A stretch of 64,000 nt of DNA from Hymenopellis radicata (taxonomy: Eukaryota > Basidiomycota > Agaricomycetes > Agaricales > Physalacriaceae). Below are positions 45,420 to 55,178 of this stretch, piece after piece; the first letter of the stretch is position 1; each line of letters begins with the position of its first letter. The notes under the pieces were generated by a model, which was given only the letters and a program-made list of their open reading frames with translations, was not told where the DNA came from and ran no database searches. Both the position numbers and the translations under genes were made by a program. The DNA is taken from NCBI GenBank assembly GCA_015501595.1, contig JADNRX010000070.1, forward strand, positions 122,344 through 186,343, given 5' to 3'.

Positions 45420-46598
45420 CGGCGGTTGACCGCCTAAAAGTGCGATCAGAAGATCTGAGGCATCCAAGATTGGCCTGGTGGCGCTTCGCAAGAATGAGTA
45501 AGCGTCGCAGAGAATAGATAAACGCCGCGTACATTCCATCCCATGGGATCAAAATCATATCGGGCATGGCCAGCACCTGCTCCAAGGTGGGTATCAGGCG
45601 CCTAAGATCTAGCGTTCGTCCGATCCATCCCGGCCCTGTTACCGGTGCGTCTTCGAGCTGATAATCTTCAAGACGAATAGCGCCATGCTTAGCCTCCGCG
45701 ACCCGCTTCCCGACTACCTCCTTCTGCGACGACAACACTTCTGATTTCTTCCTATTCAGGGACTTCTGGTGAGACCGGCGAAGGTGATAAGGCAGCTTGG
45801 GGTGATGATTATAAGGCTCCTTCGAGTGCGACGAACCGGAGGGGCGTGAGGAACCAGAGGCGGTGGGGGATGAGCGTGAGGAACAGGAGGGGGCAGGGGA
45901 TGAGTGCGAGGAGCCAAAGGCGGTGTGGGTGAGCGCATGGATGAGGAGCCTGACGACGATGGTCCAGCGGGAGCCGACATCCGCTCTACTTTGACTTCAA
46001 CGCCTGAACGAACGCCCATGTCATGGTCAGGGGCGTCGAGTGATTCATCAAGCTCGTCATGACCTCCCCAAAGGGTCTAGGCCATCCATGAGGCAGCCCC
46101 GTCCACAGCTCGACACATCCACGATACATCCTGGGCTTTGCATACAACATCAACGACGGACATCCCGTCGAAGCTCTTCGGTCCTCGAGCGGCAGACCCC
46201 TCCTTGACGTCGTGGGCAGAGAAGATGAGGACTGAGCACGTTGCTCCTGTCTTAACTTTGGGCGGGTCGAAGAAGCGGCCACATTGCCAAACTGGTTCTA
46301 AACCAAGATGGTCAGGACACCTGCACTTGACAGTGAAGCAGAGACGTAAACAAAGCCACTGAGAAGACTCCTCCAGCACCGGGCTTTGGAAGTAGGCTCA
46401 AGGTCGGCCCGCTATCGACAAAACCACAGTGCTGAAGATGGCTACGCAGTGGAGGAAAAGAGGGTGGAGGAAAAGAGGATGGAAGAAAAGAGGATGGGAA
46501 GGAGGGCATGGAGAAGAAGGCTTACCCTTGGGCATCGTTACTAGGGTGAAAAAAACGAAAGGCAAGACGGCAAGCAGCTGTTGCTTGACCCCGGACAT
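45420..46598 (-). pseudogene. TET/JBP-like gene copy 2, catalytic region missing
   Basis: Collinear with 35150-36301 of copy 1. ATG at 46596-46598 begins MSGVKQQLLAVLPFVFFTLV. The intron is followed by PKPGAGG, then FFDPPKVKTGATC, FDGMSVVDVVCKAQDVSWM and the Pro/Ser-rich middle. GWIGRTLDLRRLIPTLEQVL and KWDGMY-like sequence (PWDGMYAAF) follow. Similarity stops at about 45420, just before the part that carries the H-x-D and distal His residues. It cannot encode an active dioxygenase. Sequence from 45259 to 45420 replaces the core. Confidence 0.8.
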
Positions 46599-46638
46599 GG
46601 GCGTCAGGACGAAAGTGTAAAAAAAAACTAGCCCGGGG

Positions 46639-46672
46639 TTTTAAATACGTGCCCACGTGACTGAAACGCGAT
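46639..46672 (-). promoter_or_regulatory. Conserved promoter: TATA-like word and CACGTG E-box (copy 2)
   Basis: TTTTAAATACGTGCCCACGTGA is identical to the block upstream of copy 1, at the same distance from the ATG. Similarity to copy 1 ends about 20 bases further upstream. Confidence 0.6.
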
Positions 46673-46679
46673 CGGGAGT

Positions 46680-47346
46680 GATTGCGTTGTGACACGAGTC
46701 GAACCAAGAAACCCAACGTACCGTGACCTGAAGAACCGCGCCAGTCGTCAACCGGGAGCGCGCCGTAGTGATAGGCGTCATAGCGATAGACATTGTCGGC
46801 CCAGAGTGCGCTGATTATCGGTGAGTGACAAGTTCCACGTCATGGTCAGAAGCAACTAACCATGGTGGACACAACGAGACGCCGAAGAGGGAGCGACATC
46901 GATGAGGAGAGTCAGCCATCGAGGCTATTGTCGTCGCAGTGGGAGAGAGCTAGGGGAGGAGGAGCGCCTACCCCCTGTAACGATCAACAAAATATATGCT
47001 GGCCGCGAATGTGATGGCAAAGGCATTGGCGAGAATCGCAAGAGCATCTCTGAAGCGAGTGAGGCATGTCCAGAGTGTGATGATGATGGTTCTGGTGTAA
47101 GATGGTCGGGCTGTACCCGACCGCTATGATCCCACGCGGCTACCTCTCAAAATATTGCGTGTCACAGGGATCAGACAAGGATAGAGAGTCAATTGTTTGC
47201 GGGACAAATCTGTATCTTTGTGAGCCGTATATGAAAGGATACGCGTCATAGAACTCAATAGGATCGACAACCTTGAATTAAGGAGGTTACTTTCGCCAAG
47301 GGGGTTCCAAAATTAAAATTTTGTACACTGGGCTGTTTAATTTTTT
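46680..47346. other. No recognisable gene
   Basis: Short biased frames only. It turns AT-rich after 47150. Confidence 0.45.
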
Positions 47347-47860
47347 TCAGCCCTCAAGCTTGACCCTACCTACCTCTATGATGTCATATGTATCACGTGA
47401 TGTGTTATTTACCATATTGGTACTGACTCCTGACTCCACTTCCTTCCCCGCGCCGTCATCTGGAGCACTTTCCACCTCTTGCTCCACAGCCCTCACATGT
47501 CCAATGCAGTGACTATGCCTATACAGGTTGTATGGAACTTCCATCTGGTCAGCAAGACCATTATTTAATGCATACACTGCCATAGATGACACTTACCCAA
47601 CCCGTCTCACATTCAGCTCGCGTACATTTAGCTGCACTTTCTCTCTCTTCCTCTGCCACCTTAATGCCACACACACATTTGCCAAGAATATCTACCACTG
47701 TCTTCCGTTTCAATGCTTGCCAAGGCCTATCACTGTTTGTCACTGCTGTACTCGCCAGCTGGCAGCCTGGATCGATGGCTGGACTTGGAGAATGACTACC
47801 AGAGTTGGTAAAGGTTGAATTGTGTTCGATGGAGGGACTGCTATAGATGTAGGTGCCCAA
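47347..47860 (-). pseudogene. Zinc-binding (PHD-like) fragment
   Basis: The minus strand reads KRKTVVDILGK then CVCGIKVAEEERESAAKCTR and AECETGW. The C-x-C spacing, the later C-x4-C and the ETGW ending resemble the first half of a PHD finger (C-x-C ... C-x4-C ... W-[YF]-H). After the Trp a GTAAGT donor follows, and the His/Cys second half is not seen in a continuous frame. It is likely a remnant. PHD-type pieces of this kind accompany some basidiomycete repeats. Confidence 0.4.
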
Positions 47861-48092
47861 AATATCATGGTTTGAGAAAACTTTTTTTGGACCTCGATGC
47901 TGACCCTACCTACCTGCCGGATGTATCGGACTTTAAGTCCGGAACCCCTTGACTTTCGCCATAACTTCTCCTACTGCGGACAAAGACAGTGACGCGGTAT
48001 ACGACGACTTGACTGTGGCATTGAAGGCGGAATATATTCAAAGGTACATGTAGAGAATCTACATATACAGAAATTGAGAAATGGAAAAGGGA

Positions 48093-49917
48093 TTAATCAA
48101 AGAACCAGCCGCGCTCCACGTAAAAAGCGCGATTGTGCAACACTTGCTCTTTCGCATGTTCTTCCCGACGCGCCATGAGGCAGAACATCATGACATATGA
48201 GAGCGGCCACAAAGTGAGAAGGCAGATGAGATAATTGGATGGGCCTTTTGCCCATCGACTCCAATAGACTCCCGAAGAATCTGTTATCAATCAGATATAA
48301 TAAGGCATCGAGCAGTTGTGCGCTTACACAGGCAAAAAGGACCAGACTGAAGGTCAACAGCGCAAAGCTCTCCTCGACGTGCAGGTTCCTAAGGCCTTCG
48401 AACATCTCAAAGGAAAGATACTGTGCCGGAAAAGCGACCAGTGTCTGCGGAATAATTGTTATATCGGTTTAATGCGCGGGCGGTATGCTTACCATGCCGA
48501 TAATGAGCTTCTGGTGAAGCTGTAGCTGCCTGCCTACATGATCCAGAGCGGCGCTTATGATGAGAGATGTGCCAGCCTAGGGAACTCGATAAGCAACACC
48601 GAGGATTCTGAGCAACTTTTGTACCCCTCCAATAGTCGCCATGAACACCGGCACGACTTCTCTGTAACACATTCCTTCATTTTTGAGGACAGCGGAGTAG
48701 TTAGCCCAGCCCTGTCATAATGAATTTTGTACTTTCAATCTCGCTCATAATGACAGACACTTACGCAGAAGCTGACAATCAGGAGAGCTAGCAGCAACAG
48801 AAATATAACGGCCTCTGGCAAATACGGCCCTTCTCGAATGGCGGAACCCAAGACCTGACAGGCTGTGAGTGTATTTTGTGATACAATGAACAAGCGACTC
48901 ACAACGACAGCCATTCCTGCTATGCAGGAGCACACGTGTGAAATGGACTGCACCGATAAAAACTCTAAGGCTGTCCCATCATGAAAGACAGAAGGCCCTG
49001 CGGGAATGGCGATCTCGAGAGCTAGGAGAGCCTCGTAAAGTGCTCCAACAAGCGACATACACGCGTCTCGCATAACAGATGCATACACATATGTGAAAAC
49101 ACCCTAAATGTGATTATAAGCCTAAGGATCCTTCAGCACAAAGACAAAGAGAACTCACAAGTACCATAACAGCATAGGCGGCCTGGTATTGACGGATGTA
49201 AAATGTGATCGGATAAAGGCGAATAACACCGCTCATGACATCCTGGCCAAAGCTCATAGCTGCGATGCCCAGCGAGTAGTTAATCTGTGATACATGTTGA
49301 ATATTATTGCATATGAAAGGTAGTTGAGCGTACTGTTCGTCGAAATGTGCGTCGAAAGGCCTCATCACAGAGACCGCCCTCCAATCCTTCGCACAAGTTA
49401 AGAGTTCTTGACGTCTATAGATCAGAGATTCAGGATGAAGCAACAATATAGCCGAATGCAGGTAATACCATGACAGTTCTTGCGACTAGAAGATGCAGAA
49501 TGTGAACTACGTAGATCGCGAATACTATCGGCGGTGCAAGGATAAAACGTGGGCGCGCCGGAACCGACCATGCCGTGGCCGATGCATTGCAGAGGGAGAG
49601 TAGGACAATGGAGAGCCCAGGCATAGACTTTTCCGGAACGTAGATGGAGACACAGACCAGAACAATTAACCACATGTTAGTCAGGTGTGACACGCCGCGA
49701 CGTAAGCCAATCAGGTCGAAAACACCACTCCAGGTTACACTGGCGACATAAAGTGCATGGAACGAAATGATCGCGATCGCGGCGGACGCCACTAGAGGCT
49801 ATAGAGTCAAGTCAGCACAGGCTTTAGCATTCTTGAAAGACCAACCGATTCGCCCAGACGGATAGCGTGATCAATGATATTGGGCAGCATTTGTAAGATG
49901 TGATAGAGTTTTCTCAT
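48093..49917 (-). CDS. Multi-pass membrane protein, unknown function
   Basis: ATG at 49915-49917 begins MRKLYHILQMLPNIIDHAIR. A GT-AG intron is followed by hydrophobic segments AAIAIISFHALYVASVTW, MWLIVLVCVSIYV, PPIVFAIYVVHILHLLVA, YQAAYAVMVL, VCSCIAGMAVVVSRLFIV and AVIFLLLLALLIVSFC. Amphipathic stretches QHQKLIIGM-type and FALLTFSLVLFACVSAQLLD follow, then a basic tail (CLMARREEHAKEQVLHNR) ending at 48093. About eight membrane spans are likely. Small introns lie near 49114-49170, 48720-48770 and 48435-48490. A one-base break near 48283 separates LLYLI from the tail frame. I do not recognise the family. Neighbouring minus-strand genes may be of the same regional origin. Confidence 0.55.
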
Positions 49918-50587
49918 TTGCACTTGTCGTATTTATCCAGCGAGGCCATTCTATCAAGCTAAGGCCTTGGAACATACCAGAGTAAAACATGCTGCATACA
50001 TGTGTCGCGTATTCTGCACTTCTTAATCTGTCCGTGCGGCAGTCCGTGCGGCAGAGTCTGATGGCAGAGATAGTCGTCAAACCTGAACATGCAGAGTACA
50101 GGTTAAAGCGGAGGCAAATTTTCTAAAATGAGATGATCCGGATATCGATCGCATGATCCGGACATCGATCCGGACATCGATCGCATCAGCACCGTCGAAC
50201 CTCGGTATCAAGCAGGTCAGAACCTTGGACGCCCCACATTCTCAGGGACTCGAAGGTCAAACTTGTCAGGCTCAGGTATATGATTCTGAACCCTCTTTTT
50301 AAATTATAATCTACACTGGCACTCGATAAACCCTGGACTCAATACGATCCCAGCGAAACGCCCTAAAGTAGTTCTCACAATCGAAATACAGTACCTCGAT
50401 TAAGTTCTTCTCTCCAGTTTCACGATACATCCATTCCCTGCCCAGATGGGTAGACGTGGAATGGGGAAATCAGATGTAGATATGAGATATCAATGCGACG
50501 AACACGCTCCATCAGGGCTAGTTCATTACGCCACGATGTAGTGTCCTGCCAGGGAAGTGCCAACCGTTGAACCTTGCACATTGTAAG
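49918..50587. other. Intergenic region with short tandem repeat
   Basis: Holds the repeat at 50133-50187. Its right part (50405-50587) may be a 3' extension of the LRR-like gene: the minus strand reads RLALPWQDTTSWRNELALME and RVRRIDISYLHLISPFHVYP in one frame. Confidence 0.4.
50133..50187. repeat. Short tandem repeat GATCCGGACATC
   Basis: GATCCGGATATCGATCGCAT, GATCCGGACATC, GATCCGGACATCGATCGCAT: a compound repeat of ATCGATC and GATCCGG words, self-complementary in part. It lies about 215 bases upstream of the membrane protein start. Confidence 0.75.
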
Positions 50588-51336
50588 CTACCGGAGATAT
50601 GCAGTAGACAACGCTTGGACACGTACCGATGGAGATACGTCGATCATCTGCAATGAATCTACGTTGTTCAGAAGCAGTAGTTGCTGTACGCTTGATAGAA
50701 CTCGTGGAATGCGACGAAGGTCGAATTTGAGTTGGAGATAGAGAAGTTGCAGAGGGAGAAGGGGAGTCCGCAAGACACCTGGTGCCCTACCGCGTTGAAA
50801 GCAGAGGGAGGCTGTTTGGAATGGAAGTTTCGAAAGTAGATACGCGACACACACAGGGGGGCCAGCTATGAAATAGCATCTGGTCCTGTCGCCCATGACA
50901 GGAAGTGAGTGAAAGGGGCAAATTCCAGTCTGACTGCATGCACCAATGCGTAAGTCTGCTAAATGTGGCGCGGCACTTGGGTCCCTGAGGAAGCGTGCGA
51001 GGCGGCTGTGAGGGAAAGTTGTTTGCAGGGATACCAATTGGGGCATTATAGGAATTCTGGGAGCCCATGCATGGCGAGAAAGGCGGATATTAAAGACGAG
51101 TATTTTGGGAGATGCGTCACGAAGGAGCTGAAACAGAGTCGCAAGGGTAGTCTTCGAAGATAGAGGCCTCCTGAGATCAATGTGAAGCTCCTCTATCTGT
51201 AGAGGAATCGGCCGCGCTTGCAATTCTCTTGCTAGTGCACGCGCCTCCTGCAGAGTCACTACTGAAGATCGCTAAGAACCGTTAGCACAGATCGGAGTGA
51301 CGAATGATTAACTACCGTATTCAAGTCCCAAGACAT
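50588..51336 (-). CDS. LRR/F-box-like protein, unknown
   Basis: ATG at 51334-51336 begins MSWDLNT. A GT-AG intron (about 51270-51315) precedes SSVVTLQEARALARELQARP. Leu-rich repeats follow: LQIEELHIDLRRPLSS, SPKILVFNIRLSRHA, PQLVSLQTTFPHSRLARFL, APHLADLRIG, LLPLQLLYLQLKFDLRRIPR and VQQLLLLNNVDSLQMI. A TAG closes the frame at 50588. An alternative reading continues downstream after a one-base change to about 50405. Irregular LRRs of this type are common in Agaricomycete F-box-like proteins, but no F-box is visible here. The family is large and fast-evolving, so no function is assigned. Confidence 0.55.
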
Positions 51337-51636
51337 GCTGTTCCGGTGCTGCTTTCCACAGTTCGAAACTCTGAGACTTTATAGAAAATATACGTCTCAA
51401 TACATGATACACGGCACTTTGTAAACGATGTATACCAGGGGTACGGCGTGACTGTAATTTCAATAAGCCACATCTACACGCTGTGATATATCTAGCAGGA
51501 GCTAACTCAGTACTTCAGTAGTAACAGCTACCGATGGATAAGCTATTGAACATAGATGAAGCAAAAATGCACTGACTGCTGGTATTATCACGATGTGAAA
51601 AGAGAAAGCGATGTTGGTTGAGCTACAGAGCATCAG

Positions 51637-52388
51637 TCAGAGGAGGATTAGAAACATATTAATGTAGCTTACTAGACGTCTCAGAGTCTGTTTCAACATC
51701 AGATAGCGCCTTGTCGGTCGATAGCGCCTGGTCGGTCGTCGCCTGGTCGGTCGTCGCCTGGTCGGTCGATAGCGCCTGGTCGAATGATACTGCAGTTGAT
51801 CTATGCCGCATCGAGGATGATACAGATGATGACACAGGCTGCACAATAATGCCGCTACCTCTCATCTCCGCTGCAACTGTTGAGGATGGAGGGGACAATA
51901 TTGTTGGGGCTGCGTCTGTGTGCCGGATAGGTGTAGACGGCGGAAGCAGGTCCTTTGTGAGACTAAACACTGATGAAGTTTGCTCGGTCGCTTGCGGTAG
52001 TGCTGGCAATGATGACACAGTCGTAGATGGCGTTGCTTCTCTCTTTACACCGCTAGTTGAGGCTGTATATAACAAGGATCTAGCGGTTGTAGAAGTAGTC
52101 GGAGATGCTGGGCCGTCTTCATCTGCGGTTCAAGAATAAAGACAGAATCAACCGAATATATCGAAGACTTACAGGATGCAGAGGCGGTTTGTGTAAGCTG
52201 GGCTATTTGGCCTGCCGCGCTATCAGTCGAGTCTCTCGGGGCTGTCGCGGTATCAGTCGGGCCGTCGCGGTATCAGTCGGGGCCGGGGCCGTCGCGGTAT
52301 CAGTCGAGGCCGTCGCGGTATCAGTCGGGGCTGTCGAGCTATCAGTCGGGCCTCCAAATATATATAAGGAGCAAACCTGGCAAATCAA
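51637..52388 (-). CDS. Ser/Thr/Ala-rich repetitive protein
   Basis: The upstream block (52388-52180) reads TDSSTAPTDTATASTDTATA and ends SAAGQIAQLTQTASAS. A GTAAGT...CGCAG intron (about 52125-52173) joins it to a second block reading GPASPTTSTTARSLLYTAST, SGVKREATPS and STPIRHTDAAPTILSPPSS. That block ends in TDQATTDQATTDQALSTDKA before the stop near 51659. Both blocks are built on in-frame minisatellites (21-base and 15-base units). No start codon was found, and a frame change may lie near 52260. Such composition fits a disordered or O-glycosylated wall or surface segment, but that is inference. Confidence 0.4.
51701..51783. repeat. Minisatellite, 15-bp core, in frame
   Basis: CTGGTCGGTCGTCGC repeated and alternating with GGTCGATAGCGC. 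On the minus strand it encodes ATTDQ and ALSTDQ units. The lengths are multiples of three. Confidence 0.8.
52219..52352. repeat. Minisatellite, about 21-bp core, in frame
   Basis: GTCGCGGTATCAGTCGGGGCC and variants, about six units. On the minus strand it encodes PTDTATA-type units. Confidence 0.8.
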
Positions 52389-53617
52389 TTATTCTCCATC
52401 CAAGCTGTAAGACCGCGGCTTGAAGACATCTTCAATCCATGTCTGAATAATCTCTCGATCAAGGTAAGGAACGCGAGTTCTCCCAGCGGTCCTCTAGCTG
52501 CAACAAAATCGTATTGAGAAGAGGTATCAAGTCCGTCAGAATGGCGGTATGAGCAATAAGAAGGGCAACCTCATTGTCAAATCTGTCAACGCCGCTGTCG
52601 TACATTTCAGGAAGCAGTTTATGGAGATGAAGCAGCTAGTTTGCTAGCAAAGTCGTCGAGAAATGTTTGGATTACCGGCGAAAGAAGAGAGCGAAGTCGA
52701 GCATTCCAATCCGCAGAGCGTTCTTTGTGGTTGAATATAAATGCGCCTGAGTAAGAATAAGACCGTGGAGTAAGGGTTCGTGCTGAGGACATACGAGACT
52801 TTACTTGAACGCTCCATAGTCGGGTGTGTGACTTACGATCTTCGATACTCTGTGCAATGGCAGCTTTCGTGCTCTTTCGGACGGCAATGATGCGGCCGTA
52901 TGCCTTGTCTCGCATGTACAAGGCCTGCAGATAATCAACACCTAGCTCTGCTATATGGTTCTCTAAGATGTTGATAGCTAAGCTCGCAGAAGGGAACACT
53001 CACCACGACTAGACCACGGCCAGTACGATGAGAGACGCGTCTTGATATACAACCAAGCCGGATCAAGTATAGATGTGCGCCTTCTGAACCATGACCAAAT
53101 AGGGTATAGGAGGCTGAACAGCAATCGCCAAAGGAAGCTACCAATTGCCAGCACTGCCAACAGGAATAAAGTTATCCTAGAGCGTATAGCACGTATGTTA
53201 GTATATGCCTGATGAAGAGCCATAGAGAAACATGCCAAGGTAGAATGCTCTGGAAAACGGTTGCCCTATTAACTGAAGCGAGTCTGAGTACAGCACACAG
53301 AGTTGCGTCGAAGGGTCGAAGATTGACGCACAGAAGATGATGAGGCTACCAACGAGTATGATATCTCTGAGCGATACCACCTTATGCTCGTCTATCCAAT
53401 TGAAGGAACTTTGCAAGGAGTCAAGCATCCAGGCAGCGATATGTGTGAAACCGGCGGCCATCGAGCGTCCGGAATCCGGATGTCTGATCCTGATATATAT
53501 GCCGATAAAGCTGAGCGTACACTCTAGGTCAACGCGAGAAACGGACCTTGTAGAGTAAAAGCACTTATGATCACCATAGATAAATCCAAAGAATATTTTT
53601 ACGCTAACCGGGGTCAA
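52389..53617 (-). CDS. Membrane protein with long soluble C-terminal part, unknown function
   Basis: The minus-strand reading begins in the frame opening at 53617. It includes GFTHIAAWMLDSLQSSFNWI, then spans DIILVGSLIIFCASIF and ITLFLLAVLAIGSFLWRLLF plus LLYPIWSWF. A soluble, basic region follows (SLAINILENHIAELGVDYLQ, ALYMRDKAYGRIIAVRKSTK, FNHKERSADWNARLRSLLSP, IQTFLDDFASKLA). It ends LLPEMYDSGVDRFDNEVALL, IPLLNTILLQLEDRW and TWIEDVFKPRSYSLDGE with stop at 52389-52391. Introns of about 50 bases separate the parts. One-base breaks are suspected near 53240 and 52475. No family was recognised. It resembles the 48-50 kb gene in general layout but not in sequence. Confidence 0.5.
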
Positions 53618-53948
53618 GTGTTGGGCAATCGATCATCTTCACACGCCTTACTGCACGTTTACATATTCACCCCGCTTTCATGAAATCTAATATGACGGGG
53701 AAGATGGTGGATCAGTCCTATCAGAACCCTGAGACGCGTCCAGCCAGGACTTGTCAACCTGTATGGTTCTCCTCCGTTATTGTAGCCGCAACCCGGTTTG
53801 AATACTCTGCCTTCGTCAACTAGGCTGAATCGGGCCAGAGGTGAACACCCTGACTGCCACCATGATGGCCATCAGTTTCAAACACGGCTGCGATGACTGA
53901 AAAATAAACTGGAATTGAGGAGGGCTAGCTAGCGTCAACTACTTTGGT
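53618..53948. other. No recognisable gene
   Basis: Intergenic sequence without repeats or supported frames. Confidence 0.5.
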
Positions 53949-54392
53949 TTACGCGGCCGCAGGCCTTAGCCTTCGCCTCGGCGTTCTGTCCTGATTAGAC
54001 GTGTCATCGAACTCAACGCGTGCTTCACGAGTGGTGACCAAGCCCTGGCGTCGCAATGTATCCCAGCGAACCCATGATGGTTTTCCGCCCTTAGCCAGCT
54101 TGAACCAAGCGTCAGGCTTGACAGGATGCGCAAATCCACGCCCTCCTCCTTTAACATCACTGCTTGGCACCACCATCCAATTCCTTTCAACATTCAACAC
54201 CCACACTTGCCGATCGCCTGTAAGAGTGTTTGTATGCACCAAGACATGACCCGTATCCTGGCCTTGGGCTGGTGTCGGAGGCCCAGCTAAATTTCCATTG
54301 GCGGCGGTTGTCCAATATGTAGCATTTGATGCCTTCATCACGAAACAGGCTTTGGCCTCAGGCCAACTCCGAACTTCAGTCACAACAAACAA
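53949..54392 (-). CDS. Small protein of about 147 residues, unknown
   Basis: A single uninterrupted frame begins MFVVTEVRSWPEAKACFVMK and contains NATYWTTAANGNLAGP, DTGHVLVHTNT, RQVWVLNVERNWMVVPSSDV, DAWFKLAKGGKPSWVRWDTL and a basic, Arg/Pro tail. Trp spacing and alternating polar/hydrophobic residues suggest a small beta-rich domain. No family was recognised. It is one of few genes here without an evident frame break. Confidence 0.5.
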   Translation of the reverse strand: MFVVTEVRSWPEAKACFVMKASNATYWTTAANGNLAGPPTPAQGQDTGHVLVHTNTLTGDRQVWVLNVERNWMVVPSSDVKGGGRGFAHPVKPDAWFKLAKGGKPSWVRWDTLRRQGLVTTREARVEFDDTSNQDRTPRRRLRPAAA

Positions 54393-54600
54393 TGTCTCAA
54401 GGTGCTCTGGTTAGCTTGAGATACCTCAAGTTATCCTGAGCCATTTTGCAAGGCAGATCTTAACTCGGGACAACTTGTGCCATCACAAGCTGACTCGAGT
54501 CAAGACTCTGAACAACAGTTATCTCAAACTCACTCGAGATAGTGAAGATTTTGGCTCATGATCTCAAGTGAGCACAAGCTGCCCCTGATAGTTTCGGATG
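54393..54600. repeat. Degenerate repeat of CTCAAGTT/AACTTGAG words
   Basis: Words such as AGCTTGAGATACCTCAAGTT, ACTCGAGTCAAG, CTCACTCGAGATAG and TCTCAAGTGAG recur. They can form several small hairpins. The related word AACTTGAG recurs at 57996-58062. Confidence 0.5.
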
Positions 54601-54709
54601 AGTACAACGGTGCATTGACCATACCCCACATTAGGATGCCGCAACAGAGAAGGTGTTTCGCCAAGGCGACGCAGCGCACAAAGGTGCGCGCGTCATACCC
54701 CGTTCGAAA

Positions 54710-55178
54710 TTGCCGCACGTGCGGTAGCGGTAAATATCCCATCCACCTCTTTCCGGCTTTGGAGAGCCAGCGGCAAGACCGACAACGACCAGTGCGGAAA
54801 GAATATACGTGTAGCCGCGACCTACTTGCGTGAGGAGTGAGCCGGGCACGGGTCCAAAGAAGCCTTGTAAAATGTTAATTGATGGGAAAGGGAAAAGGAA
54901 AAACATACCAATAATAACGGGGACGCATGAGCCACATGCAAGTACACGCTCGCCCACAGCGACGGAACGTCTGATCTAGAGTACCTATCATCTCCATCTC
55001 CGGAACAGTGTCTTCCAGGCGACACGTACTCCGTGTCGATACCCTGGTCGCGTAAGACAACGGGCAAATATTTGCAGGCGAGACGTTCCCCGAGACCAAC
55101 AATACTATCCCGCGAGCACGGAGAAATCTTGTCGATGACCGGAGAAGCAAAGAGAAATTCCGCAACGATTTGCAGTCC
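54710..55178 (-). pseudogene. Aspartokinase (HOM3-type) fragment
   Basis: Aspartokinase phosphorylates aspartate in threonine/methionine synthesis. The minus strand reads EFLFASPVIDKISP, CSRDSIVGLGERLACKYLP, VVLRDQGIDTEYVS, EDTVPEMEMIGTLDQTF and GERVLACGSCVPVIIG. A GTATGT...TACAAG intron (about 54865-54909) follows, then GFFGPVPGSLLTQVGRGYT, ALVVVGL and RKEV-GIFTA. The order matches the fungal kinase core. The Asp expected after GRGYT is Tyr here. Three bases are missing in KEVDGIFTA, and the frame changes near 55015 and 54960. Neither end of the gene is present. Confidence 0.75.
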
